Source: JAAYAY01 sp964429355 (GTDB taxonomy: Bacteria > Planctomycetota > Planctomycetia > Pirellulales > Thermoguttaceae). From it: DNA of 14,808 nt. The stretch covers positions 1-14,808 of the forward strand of contig CAYSCH010000239.1 of assembly GCA_964429355.1 (NCBI GenBank). Reading direction: 5' to 3'. Within the stretch, counting starts at the first letter, position 1, and the number at the start of each line of letters is the position of its first letter. Below are positions 7,319 through 14,808 of the stretch, piece after piece. The notes under the pieces were generated by a model that had not been told where the DNA came from, searched no databases, and worked only from the letters and a program-made list of their open reading frames with translations. The position numbers and the translations under genes are program-made.

Positions 7319-7466
7319 TTAGAGCCGCTGCCAAAACCACCGGCTGTGCACATCCATGCCCGTGGGAAACTCATACGTCTTGTGAGGGCTTCTTAGAGCC
7401 GCTGCCAAAACCACCGACTGTGCACATCCATGCCCGTGGGAAACTCATACGTTTTGTGAAAACTTC
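7319..7466. repeat. Two-copy 74-bp tandem repeat
   Basis: Copy 1 covers 7319-7392 and copy 2 covers 7393-7466, directly abutting. They match at 69 of 74 positions by eye. The five differences are all transitions, each G or C in copy 1 and A or T in copy 2, and four of the five fall in the last 14 positions. Each copy carries the palindrome TGTGCACA (7345-7352 and 7419-7426). A further TTA at 7467-7469 looks like the start of a third copy that then stops. The unit length is not a multiple of three, which argues against a coding repeat. It lies about 130 bp upstream of the glycosidase-like gene. Confidence 0.9.
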
Positions 7467-7583
7467 TTACTCAAGTGCGCTGGCAAATCGTGATCCTTCC
7501 CGCGTCGCCACGTTGTCATGGGCACGTTGTCTCCGGCCGGGATACCCGGTATAACGCCAGTGCACGCCAGTTGGCTCCGATAC

Positions 7584-7588
7584 AAGGA
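7584..7588 (+). promoter_or_regulatory. Shine-Dalgarno site for the TIM-barrel gene
   Basis: AAGGA, 7 nt before ATG 7596. It supports the long form with two hydrophobic segments over the internal ATG 7743, which is preceded by TTTCGGC. Confidence 0.55.
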
Positions 7589-7595
7589 AATTGCC

Positions 7596-8912
7596 ATGCA
7601 CCATCGATCGCTTCACGGCACGGTGTCCTGGGTTGTACTACTGGGACTTGTGGCCCTCTTCCCGGGAATTCCGCTGCCGGGGGCGGAACGGGAATCCGTA
7701 GGGTCTTCGCGAGCCATCTGGAGGCCACAGCGCACTTTCGGCATGCCCCACTCCCTGGTCTCTCCGCAAGGCGGTACCGCCGCGGCAATAACCGCGGGAT
7801 TCATTCGTGTCGTCGATGCGTTCGTATTGGCAAGCCTGTGCCTGCCGGTCGCGGCAGCCGATGCCCAGCCTCCCGAGCCGATCCAAGCCTTCTGCATCGA
7901 CTTCAATTGGGGAGAGGGCGGGCCAAACGGGTTCGCCCGGCCCGGGTTGTGGGCCGATGCAGATCCGGCCGCGCATGTCGCCTGGTACAAAGCACTGGGC
8001 GCCAATGTCATGCAGACGTTCTGCGTTTCCTGCAACGGATACGCCTGGTACAAGAACGGTGTCGTACCGGAACAACCCGGTCTGAAGTACGATTTCCTGA
8101 CGGATGCCGTACGTCGCGGGCACCGGGAAGAAATGCGAGTGATGGGCTACTTCTGCATCGGTTCCAACACCCGTTGGGGTCAGCAGAATCCGAATCTCAG
8201 CTACGGTATTCCCGCCACCCCTCACATCCCGTATACGGACACGTACCTGGCTTATCTGACAACCGCCATCCGCGACGCCGTCAAGCGGACTGGTATCGAT
8301 GGTTTCATGATCGACTGGATCTGGCAACCCGAACGTACAGCGATGGGCGGCAAGTGGCTGGATTGCGAGAAGGATCTATACACGCAGCTCATGGGAGACG
8401 CGTTTCCGGGTGAAGACAACCTCACCCCCGAGCAGGAGTTGGCTTACAGCCGGAAGGCACTCGAACGGTGTTGGGTTGCCATTCGTAGGGCTGCCAAGCA
8501 AGCGGATCCCGATTGCATCGTCTGGCTTTCCTGCCACAGTCCGACACACCCTCATGTGGTCAACTCGCGGATGTTCAAGGAAGTGGACTGGCTGATGAAC
8601 GAGGGTGGCGATATTGAGCGAGTCAAAGCGGTCGAGCCGATGATCGGCCAGCACACGCGGCTGCTTACCTGTCTGGCCAACTGGAACAAGCAGGATCCGG
8701 CCGAGATCGTTCCGGCCGCGTTGAAAGAAGGAATTGGCTTGTACGGCTTCACCAGACCGCAGCCCGATTCGCTACTAATGCCCGTCGAATCCTACCTGGC
8801 GCAGCCTGCCGGCGAGCTGGAGGGAGACGCCAAGAACATCGCGGCCCTGGCCCGGGCTTTCCACGGTGCGTCACCGGATTCTGTCAAGACCGCGCCGCGG
8901 GTCCCCCATTGA
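7596..8912 (+). CDS. Secreted TIM-barrel glycoside hydrolase-like protein
   Basis: A 438-aa protein whose residues from about 95 on look like a (beta/alpha)8 glycosidase catalytic domain. AFCIDFNW opens it, then GANVMQTFCVSCNGYAW, RVMGYFCIGSNTRWG, and GIDGFMIDWIWQP with Asp240 at the end of a barrel strand, where retaining glycosidases often carry the nucleophile. DWLMNEGGD and TCLANWNK follow. I cannot assign a GH family with confidence; GH29-like, GH36-like or one of the hypothetical glycosidase families are candidates. The N-terminus is odd: residues 10-24 and 73-88 are both hydrophobic, and each is followed by a plausible cleavage site (PLPGAE and VAAADA), with a linker unlike a normal mature domain between them. 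ATG 7596 has a Shine-Dalgarno site; starting at ATG 7743 would leave only the second signal. It is the first of three glycan genes; the GH78 gene begins 52 nt after its stop. Confidence 0.8.
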   Translation: MHHRSLHGTVSWVVLLGLVALFPGIPLPGAERESVGSSRAIWRPQRTFGMPHSLVSPQGGTAAAITAGFIRVVDAFVLASLCLPVAAADAQPPEPIQAFCIDFNWGEGGPNGFARPGLWADADPAAHVAWYKALGANVMQTFCVSCNGYAWYKNGVVPEQPGLKYDFLTDAVRRGHREEMRVMGYFCIGSNTRWGQQNPNLSYGIPATPHIPYTDTYLAYLTTAIRDAVKRTGIDGFMIDWIWQPERTAMGGKWLDCEKDLYTQLMGDAFPGEDNLTPEQELAYSRKALERCWVAIRRAAKQADPDCIVWLSCHSPTHPHVVNSRMFKEVDWLMNEGGDIERVKAVEPMIGQHTRLLTCLANWNKQDPAEIVPAALKEGIGLYGFTRPQPDSLLMPVESYLAQPAGELEGDAKNIAALARAFHGASPDSVKTAPRVPH

Positions 8913-8964
8913 CGGACGCTGCTTGGTCCTTGTTCTGTTGCCTGAGACACTCGGAAACTGAGCC

Positions 8965-11616
8965 ATGACATCCCGAACCGATCGTCGCAACTTCCTCAAG
9001 ACCACGGCAGTCGCCGGGGGGGCCTTGATTGCCGGCGCTACGGTGGCCGAATCGCAGGGCGATGAAGCGATCGCATTTGCCGCTCCCGATCCGGCAAAAC
9101 TGGCCGCCCCCGAGGCAAATGCAGCGCGACTGCCGGAGCTCCAACCGGCTAGATGGGTCTGGTATCCGTCGAGCCGTACGCTGGCCAACACGATGGTATT
9201 GTTTCGTCGCGCGTTCAACCTTTCGGAAGCGCCGGTACGTGCCACGGGTTGGATCCTCGGCAGCAGCCGCTACCTGCTGTTTGCCAACGGGCAACGTATT
9301 CAGTTCGGCCCGGCCCCCTGCGATCCGCGTTTTGAGGAAATCGATCCGGTCGACCTGACCGGCCTTCTGCAACCGGGACGGAACGTCCTGGGCGTGCAGG
9401 TTCTCTACTACGGTCACGGCGACGGCACCTGGCCGGCGGGCAAGCCGGGCCTGCTATGCTTCCTCGAAATCGAGTCGGCCAACGGAGAGAAGCAGATCAT
9501 CGGGTCGGACGAGAACTGGCAGGCCCATTACGCTCGGGCATGGCGCCCCGGCCAGTTCAAGCGATGGTATCTGAGGGCCCTGCAGGAGGATTTTGATGCC
9601 CGGCAGTACCCACACGACTGGCAGTCGGTGGAGTTCGAGCCGGGGGGAGATTGGATACCGGCAATGGTTCTGGACGGGCCCGCAGACAAGCCGTCGTTGG
9701 CTACTGGTTATCCCGACTACGCCCTCGATCTTGGCGCCGCGCGATCCGATGTGGAACTCCGTCCGCGAACGATTCCACGGATGCAGGAAGAGTGGCGACC
9801 CGTGAAGTGCCTGGCGGAAAGCGTGTGGATTGAATGGCAGCGGCCGGCGGAGGAATATTTTGAACTGGGTGTGCCCAACGCATTCGGCGTAGTTCGCACC
9901 ACCTCGGCAACGGAGACGTCGCCGGGAACCTGGGAAGTCGAGTTGGACGGCTCACGGGCAGCAGCGCTCACATTCGAATTCGAGGAGCAGATCGTGGGCT
10001 GGCCAGCCTTCACGGTCGAGGCTCCGGCCGGCACGGTCATTGAAGTCATGACGCAGGAAGCCCACGCCCTGGGCGGGCCCGCGCTGTTGAACACTCATTT
10101 TCACGGCTGGTCGCGGTTTACCTGCCGTGAAGGTATGAATCGATTTGAGCCTTTCGATTTTGAAAGCCTGCGCTGGCTGCAACTGCATGTGCGCAACGCT
10201 CGGGGGCGGATTCGGATCCGCGAGGTCGGTGTGCGCCGGCGCCAATTTCCCTGGCCGAACGACCCACAGATCCAGGTGTCGGATCCGGCGCTGCAACGGC
10301 TCGTCGATGCCTCGATCAACACGCTCCACAATTCCGCCCAGGAAACGGTTGTGGACGGCATGGGACGGGAACGCCAGCAGTACAGCGGCGACGGCGGGCA
10401 CCAATTGCACGCCATCTATTACAGCTTTGGCGAAACGCGGCTGCCCTCACGATTCGTTCGCACCTTCAGCCAGGGAATGACGCTGGAAGGATATTTCCTC
10501 GACTGCTGGCCGGCCTACGACCGGCTTGCACGCTTGATGGAACGGCAGTTGGGCCTGACCTTCTGGGGCCCCTTGCTGGATCATGGAATCGGCTTCAATT
10601 TCGACTGTTTCCATTACTACCGGCATACCGGTGACCTGGGGCCCCTTGCCGAGGCCTATCCGCGACTGCTGCAATTTGCGGCGTACTTGAAGAGCATTCA
10701 GGGGACGGACGGGCTTTTACCGGTGGAAGACCTGGGGATACCCACCGTCTGGATGGATCATCAGGCGTATCAACGTCAGCGGCACAAACAATGCGCCTTC
10801 AATCTCTACGCGGCAGCCATGCTCGAGCACGCACTGCCGGAACTGTGCCAGGCCTTCGATGATGCCGCCAATGCCGCCGCCGCTCGGCGGTTTGCAGTGG
10901 AGTTGCGGAAGGCCGCCGCGGAGCGATTCTGGAGTCCGGAACATCGCCTTTTCGTCAACAACCTTCCCTGGCTGAGTGAAGAGAAGGAGCTTCGCACCTG
11001 CGATCGATCGCTGGCCACGGCCATCCTCTTCGATCAATGCCCGAACCAGGATACGGCGAAGGTGATTGCCAACCTGGCGACCGCTCCGCCCAACATGGGT
11101 ACGTCTTATCCGTGCAACGCAGGTTGGCGCTATTGGGCCTTGGCCAAGACAGGAAACGTGGATGTCGTACTGACGGACCTGCGAGAACGCTGGGCCACGA
11201 TGCCTTCCGTCCTTCTCAACAATACGTTGCAGGAAGACTGGGTCGTGCATCCGGACTCGGGTTCCCAGTGGAGCCACTGCGCGGTGGTGCCGCTGTACTT
11301 CCTGTTCATGAGCGTGGCGGGACTGACACCCCTGGAACCGGGCTTTCGACGCGTGGAGATCCGTCCCCAACTGGGCGACCTCGACTCGCTCGACCTCACC
11401 GCTCACACGGTGAAAGGTCCCATTCGCCTTCAGAGTCGTGGCAAGTTGGGAACTCGCCAGCTATCTTTGACATTACCCTCAGGCTGTGAGGGCGAATTGG
11501 TGTTGCCCGCGGAAGAGCGTGTTACGCTGGAGCGGATCTCAGATACCGTTGCGGGCCTGGCCCGCTACCGGTTGCCTGCCGACGCTTCCCTGACATTGAG
11601 TTTGAGCAGGACCTGA
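8965..11616 (+). CDS. Tat-exported GH78-type alpha-L-rhamnosidase
   Basis: An 883-aa protein likely to release terminal alpha-L-rhamnose from polysaccharides or glycosides outside the cytoplasm, by the inverting GH78 mechanism. Seen: a Tat signal (DRRNFLKTTAVAGG, 6-19) and an N-terminal beta-sandwich region, with WVWYPSS at 64-70 and GWILGSSRYLLFANGQ at 95-110. Further beta domains run to about 430. An (alpha/alpha)6 barrel opens with the GH78 signature DGMGRERQQYSGD, holding D464, E469 and D476. From memory, the Bacillus enzyme RhaB has Asp567, Glu572 and Asp579 at the same 5- and 7-residue spacing, and E757 in LQEDW could match its Glu841. The tail (SQWSH, then PGFRRVEIRPQLGDL) is the usual C-terminal beta domain. 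Start ATG 8965 has only a weak ribosome site (GGAAACTGAG). It follows the TIM-barrel gene by 52 nt, suggesting one transcript. Confidence 0.9.
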   Translation: MTSRTDRRNFLKTTAVAGGALIAGATVAESQGDEAIAFAAPDPAKLAAPEANAARLPELQPARWVWYPSSRTLANTMVLFRRAFNLSEAPVRATGWILGSSRYLLFANGQRIQFGPAPCDPRFEEIDPVDLTGLLQPGRNVLGVQVLYYGHGDGTWPAGKPGLLCFLEIESANGEKQIIGSDENWQAHYARAWRPGQFKRWYLRALQEDFDARQYPHDWQSVEFEPGGDWIPAMVLDGPADKPSLATGYPDYALDLGAARSDVELRPRTIPRMQEEWRPVKCLAESVWIEWQRPAEEYFELGVPNAFGVVRTTSATETSPGTWEVELDGSRAAALTFEFEEQIVGWPAFTVEAPAGTVIEVMTQEAHALGGPALLNTHFHGWSRFTCREGMNRFEPFDFESLRWLQLHVRNARGRIRIREVGVRRRQFPWPNDPQIQVSDPALQRLVDASINTLHNSAQETVVDGMGRERQQYSGDGGHQLHAIYYSFGETRLPSRFVRTFSQGMTLEGYFLDCWPAYDRLARLMERQLGLTFWGPLLDHGIGFNFDCFHYYRHTGDLGPLAEAYPRLLQFAAYLKSIQGTDGLLPVEDLGIPTVWMDHQAYQRQRHKQCAFNLYAAAMLEHALPELCQAFDDAANAAAARRFAVELRKAAAERFWSPEHRLFVNNLPWLSEEKELRTCDRSLATAILFDQCPNQDTAKVIANLATAPPNMGTSYPCNAGWRYWALAKTGNVDVVLTDLRERWATMPSVLLNNTLQEDWVVHPDSGSQWSHCAVVPLYFLFMSVAGLTPLEPGFRRVEIRPQLGDLDSLDLTAHTVKGPIRLQSRGKLGTRQLSLTLPSGCEGELVLPAEERVTLERISDTVAGLARYRLPADASLTLSLSRT

Positions 11617-11811
11617 CGACTTACGGCGTCTACGGAAATGGAGCCGCCTGTCGCAACGACATGCCGGATTCCGGCCGGCGCGTGGTCCGAGGTGGCTGCT
11701 AGTGCAATCGTCCCCTGCGTTGCTGCTCCGTGCACTTGCCACGATCTGTAGTTGCGGTGCGCGTCATCCCGGACCGTTACGATGATCTTCTCACGAAAAG
11801 GTTGAACAACC
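11617..11811. other. Spacer between the GH78 and GH99-like genes
   Basis: 195 bp with no coding frame I can support. It holds GCCGGATTCCGGC, an inverted repeat with a single central base (11663-11675), overlapping CCGGCCGG (11671-11678), and AGTGCA/TGCACT arms at 11701-11706 and 11731-11736. There is no T-run, so no intrinsic terminator is called. The downstream gene may have its own promoter here. Confidence 0.35.
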
Positions 11812-14268
11812 ATGTATAAGACAACGGCTCACTGGATTTCTCGGGCGACCGCTTCTGCCCTGCTCGTGAGTGTTGCTGCCGCGGCGGACGATCTGGCGAC
11901 TGGCAAGCTCGACGCGGATAACCGATCGGGTGAGGTGATCTCGAGCCCGGCCAGCCAGACTCCCGAGTCCGCCGCCCCGGAGCCGGCCGCGCTGGAAACC
12001 GGACGCCAGGCGACGCCGCTCCTGCGCGAGATGACGACGGGCTACCTGCTGAACTGCTTCTTCATGTCGCCCCGTCCGTACTGCTGGCCGCACGAGGATA
12101 GCCACTTGTCCGGTTGGGAGGTCGACCGCAGGGGCGGACATTTTGCTCATCAGCCAACGTGCCGTTACCCGGAGGGGTTTGCCTTCCACAGCGACTGGTT
12201 CAAGCTGGTCGACACCAGTCCCGACGCCGCCATCACGCTCCGGCACCAGATCGCCCGCCAGACTGACGGCCTGCTTACGCTGGAGTTTCGCTTCAAGTTG
12301 CCGGCGCAGATGGATGGCGCGAGCTGGCAGTTGCGCGACCTGGAGCGATCCGCCGTAAGCCTTGTGACGGCAGCAGGCAACCTGTGCCTGGAGAATGGCG
12401 ACGGGAAGCTCGAGGTCCTTGCCCGAATCGAGTACGGGCGCGAATACGGCGTAAAGGTCGTCGCCGATATCCCCACGAACAGGGCAGACGTGTTTGTCGA
12501 CGGCCAGCGGATGGTGCAAGCCGTCCGTTTCACGCATCCGGTCACGACGATTGACGATTTCTTCGTGAAGACCGGCGACGCGGGGACCGGCGAGTTGTTT
12601 CTGAACCCGGTCAATATCTTCAAGGGCTACGCGGTCAACGAGACTTTCGTGACCTGCGGCGTGGGCAAACTGCCGGCTGAATGGGGCACCGGCTCCGACG
12701 GGCATTCGGTTTCCGTGGAGGAGTTCGAGTGCGGAACGAAGCCCGACATCTTCAGTCTCAAACTGGCAGCTCCGGCTGAACATGGTGCGGCGGTGCGGAG
12801 AGACTTCCCGCCCATTCAGGGAAAGACGGTGCTGGAGTTTCGCATGCTGTTGCCGGAGAAACGCGATGGAGCAACCGCCCGGTTCGACGACGGCAACAAC
12901 GGAGTCCGCATCGCCACGTTGGCCGGCGATCTGTGTGCTTTCGACGAGAGAGCCCGGCCCATGCCGCTGGTGCGCAACTATCGGACCCGCCTGTGGTACA
13001 TGCTCAAAGTGATCGCCGACCCGGAATCGGGAACGGCGGATATCTACGTGAACGGCAAGATCGCCGCGACGCAGGCAAGAGTGTGTTCCGGATTGAAGGC
13101 CTTCAGCGCGGCAGGTTTCGACACGGGACCGGCGACGGTGCTGTGGATCGACGATGTGCAAGTCTATCCTTGGCGCGAGTACCCGGCCGATTACGTGCCG
13201 GCACCAGATCCCGTTGCCGTCGACAACGGATTCCTCCTGGGCGTCCAGAGCTGCAATCTCTGGCGTGAAGGCACGGCCTATGCGGGCTGGGATTATGTCT
13301 ATCCGTATCGCGCCCAGCGAAAGCCGTATCTTGGGTGGTACGACGAGGGGAATCCGGAGGAAATCGATTGGGAAATCAAATGGCAGGTCGAGCACGGCAT
13401 CGGTTTCGAGCAACACTGCTGGTATCGCCCCAACAACGCCATCAATCATCCGATCAAAGACGGCGTGCTGGACCAGGGATTGATCCAAGGCCTCTTCAAC
13501 GCGCGCTACAGCCATCTGAGCAAATTCACGATCATGTTCACCAACGAAGGCGCCGGCGAAACCAATCCGCAGGATTGGCGCGAGAATATCATTCCCTATT
13601 GGATCGAGTACTTCTTCCAGGATCCTCGCTACCTGAAGATCGACGGCAAGCCCGTGCTCTCGATCTACCATCTCGACCACTGGCTGCGGATGTTCGGCGG
13701 CGAGGACGCCGCGCGGCAGGCGATCCAGACCTTGCGCGACGAGGTAGCCAACGCCGGCTTTCCAGGCATCCTCGTGCTGATGGAAGACCGGACTGCGGAT
13801 GCCGGCCGGTTGAAAAAGATGAAAGCGATTGGGGTCGACTACTGCTATGCCTACACATGGGGCATGCCGGATGCCGAGGTGCAGCGAGCAAGGAACACGG
13901 CCCAAAGGGCGGCCGCCGAGGCCCTGGGACTGCGCAGTCTGACGAGCCTCTCCATGGGTTGGGACCGCGAAGCGTGGGGCGTGAAGGAGGGGGGCTGGCT
14001 TCCCGTGCAGGATTACCGGGCGCTGGCGCAGTGGGCTCGCGACGATTTCATGCCGACCTTGCCGGCAGACTCCCTGGGGCGCCGATTCGTGATGCTCGCC
14101 AACTGGAACGAATTCGGCGAAGGCCATTACCTGATGCCGTCGACGCTGGCCGGCTTCGGCTACCTCGACGCGCTGCGGGATGTCTTTAGTTCTGGAGGCC
14201 CACATGAAGATGCGCAGCCCACGGAACAACAACGCAGGAGGTTCACGGTGCTCTATCCCAGGGAATAA
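11812..14268 (+). CDS. Secreted protein with two beta-sandwich repeats and a GH99/WbsX-like domain
   Basis: An 818-aa protein. Residues 1-25 are a Sec signal (ALLVSVAAAADD), and 31-70 are a Pro/Ala/Ser-rich linker. Two related beta-sandwich segments follow. Residues about 157-234 contain FRFKLP, DGA, AGNLC, VKVVAD and VFVDGQ; residues about 341-417 contain FRMLLP, DGA, AGDLC, LKVIAD and IYVNGK. These look like concanavalin/laminin-G-type folds that could bind carbohydrate. Residues about 475-790 match the WbsX/GH99-like domain, with YLGWYDEG, the HCWYRP segment, the IMFTNEG segment, FFQDPRYLKIDGKPVLSIY, and WNEFGEGHYLMP carrying E767 and E770. GH99 enzymes act on alpha-mannosides; WbsX-type relatives occur with polysaccharide genes, so hydrolase function is likely but the substrate is unknown. 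AAAAGG lies about 10 nt before ATG 11812. It is third in the glycan cluster, 195 bp after the GH78 gene. Confidence 0.85.
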   Translation: MYKTTAHWISRATASALLVSVAAAADDLATGKLDADNRSGEVISSPASQTPESAAPEPAALETGRQATPLLREMTTGYLLNCFFMSPRPYCWPHEDSHLSGWEVDRRGGHFAHQPTCRYPEGFAFHSDWFKLVDTSPDAAITLRHQIARQTDGLLTLEFRFKLPAQMDGASWQLRDLERSAVSLVTAAGNLCLENGDGKLEVLARIEYGREYGVKVVADIPTNRADVFVDGQRMVQAVRFTHPVTTIDDFFVKTGDAGTGELFLNPVNIFKGYAVNETFVTCGVGKLPAEWGTGSDGHSVSVEEFECGTKPDIFSLKLAAPAEHGAAVRRDFPPIQGKTVLEFRMLLPEKRDGATARFDDGNNGVRIATLAGDLCAFDERARPMPLVRNYRTRLWYMLKVIADPESGTADIYVNGKIAATQARVCSGLKAFSAAGFDTGPATVLWIDDVQVYPWREYPADYVPAPDPVAVDNGFLLGVQSCNLWREGTAYAGWDYVYPYRAQRKPYLGWYDEGNPEEIDWEIKWQVEHGIGFEQHCWYRPNNAINHPIKDGVLDQGLIQGLFNARYSHLSKFTIMFTNEGAGETNPQDWRENIIPYWIEYFFQDPRYLKIDGKPVLSIYHLDHWLRMFGGEDAARQAIQTLRDEVANAGFPGILVLMEDRTADAGRLKKMKAIGVDYCYAYTWGMPDAEVQRARNTAQRAAAEALGLRSLTSLSMGWDREAWGVKEGGWLPVQDYRALAQWARDDFMPTLPADSLGRRFVMLANWNEFGEGHYLMPSTLAGFGYLDALRDVFSSGGPHEDAQPTEQQRRRFTVLYPRE

Positions 14269-14336
14269 AACCCGTTGGACGCGGTCGGATCTGTCTTCGC
14301 GACAACCCTGGCATACCGACGGCTGATCAACCGGTC
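14269..14336. other. Convergent intergenic gap
   Basis: 68 bp between two tail-to-tail genes. Imperfect pairing of GTTGGACGC with GCGACAAC is possible, but there is no T-run, so no terminator is called. Confidence 0.3.
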
Positions 14337-14808
14337 CTATTCAATGATCCGTTCGATCAGCTTGGGCAGATTCTCCCGGGGCAATACGCGCCCCGGGACG
14401 ATTGGCTTGCCGGGCGTCTGGGGAATCTGGGGTTTTTCACCGCCACGGGTGAGGGCGATTTCGACGGTGACGGGGTTCCTCGCGAGGTTCAACGGGGCCT
14501 GATTGGGATTGAAGCCTTCGTAGACGGCGTTCACCTGGTAATTGCCGGGCGTCAACCGACCGGTGAAGGTTCCGGCCCGGTCGGTCTGGCCGGTGAGCAC
14601 GATGCGGCGATTCTGCACGACGGTCACTGCAACGGTCGACAGGGGACGGCGGACCGGACCGCCACCGGGTATTTGAACGCGAGAATCGGCTGCCACCACC
14701 CGAACCGTGAACGCCACCTGGGCGTTTGGCGCAGGTTCCGACTGTTTCAGATAAAGAGTTTGCTGGCTCACTCCACCCTGCAACGTAACTGTCTGGCGGC
14801 TGCTCCCG
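14337..14808 (-). CDS. C-terminal part of a protein with a regulatory/Ig-like beta domain
   Basis: The frame stays open to the window end, so the N-terminus is missing; 156 codons are visible before the TAG at 14337-14339. An apparent start at TTG 14783 is just the first start-like codon, and coding continues upstream of it (GSSRQTVT). The visible part is beta-rich: LYLKQSEPAPNAQVAFTVRV, then VAVTVVQNRRIVLTGQTDRAGTF with RLTPGNYQVNAVYEGF. This resembles carboxypeptidase-regulatory-like or PEGA-like domains, often found in surface or secreted proteins. A Pro/Gly-rich linker (KPQIPQTPGKPIVPGR) leads to a short amphipathic tail, LPKLIERIIE. The full architecture and function cannot be told. It converges with the GH99-like gene and is not evidently part of the glycan set. 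Confidence 0.7.
   Translation of the reverse strand, partial: GSSRQTVTLQGGVSQQTLYLKQSEPAPNAQVAFTVRVVAADSRVQIPGGGPVRRPLSTVAVTVVQNRRIVLTGQTDRAGTFTGRLTPGNYQVNAVYEGFNPNQAPLNLARNPVTVEIALTRGGEKPQIPQTPGKPIVPGRVLPRENLPKLIERIIE

Larger units (their letters stand above)
7024..7595. other. 572-bp gene-free region between divergent genes
   Basis: Separates the minus-strand zinc-ribbon gene from the plus-strand glycan genes and should carry promoters for both. It holds a 12-bp palindrome (7117-7128), a 74-bp tandem duplication (7319-7466) and short direct repeats near its right end: CACGTTGTC at 7509 and 7523, and ACGCCAGT at 7554 and 7564. Open frames on both strands here are short, arginine-rich and lack recognisable motifs. 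No tRNA-like or transposase-like sequence is seen. Confidence 0.6.

Noticed and set aside
7319..7466. CRISPR-like array
   Set aside because: Only two directly abutting copies without spacers and no cas genes; it is a tandem duplication.
7024..7595. Remnant insertion sequence around the 74-bp repeats
   Set aside because: No transposase fragment and no terminal inverted repeats or target duplications that I can see.
7475..8413. 312-codon plus-strand frame overlapping the TIM-barrel gene
   Set aside because: Arg/Ser/Gly-rich composition and no motifs; the overlapping frame carries the glycosidase-like sequence and continues past it.
11791..14232. 813-codon minus-strand open frame opposite the GH99-like gene
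   Set aside because: It mirrors the real gene almost exactly in extent, lacks any signal or domain, and the plus strand shows signal peptide, repeats and WbsX-like motifs.

Overview
The window is high-GC bacterial DNA whose gene content most resembles a Planctomycetota genome. The signs are an S1-type sulfatase, Tat-exported sugar-active proteins, long secreted glycan-active enzymes outside any SusC/SusD arrangement, and Shine-Dalgarno-led starts. This is inference from content only: there is no rRNA or other phylogenetic marker, and a Verrucomicrobiota or Lentisphaerota origin is not excluded. No tRNA, rRNA, CRISPR array, transposase or integrase is visible.

Layout. (1) 1-3122, minus strand: a two-gene unit made of a secreted sulfatase (cut by the window start) and, upstream of it, a Tat-exported protein related to L-fucose isomerase. 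(2) 3123-3896: mostly intergenic, with one doubtful small secreted ORF (3370-3627, minus). (3) 3897-6421, plus strand: a secreted SGNH/GDSL hydrolase followed by gamma-glutamyltransferase. (4) 6520-7023, minus: an FmdB-type zinc-ribbon protein converging on the ggt gene. (5) 7024-7595: 572 bp without a gene, holding a 12-bp palindrome and a near-perfect 74-bp tandem duplication. (6) 7596-14268, plus strand: three consecutive secreted glycan-active proteins, namely a TIM-barrel glycosidase-like protein, a GH78-type alpha-L-rhamnosidase with a Tat signal, and a large protein with two beta-sandwich repeats and a GH99/WbsX-like domain. (7) 14337-14808, minus: the C-terminal part of a protein with a regulatory/Ig-like beta domain, open at the window end.

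How it may work together. Regions 1 and 6 fit extracytoplasmic attack on a complex, possibly sulfated, deoxyhexose-containing polysaccharide: desulfation (sulfatase), rhamnose release (GH78), and further cleavage or binding (TIM-barrel and GH99-like proteins). The Tat-exported fucose-isomerase relative would act on, or sense, a released sugar outside the cytoplasm. The substrate is inferred. The features most worth following are the exported FucI-like protein with its metal-ligand spacing conserved and a Cys/His-rich leader, the double signal-like N-terminus of the 7596 gene, the internal duplication in the GH99-like protein, and the 74-bp tandem repeat.
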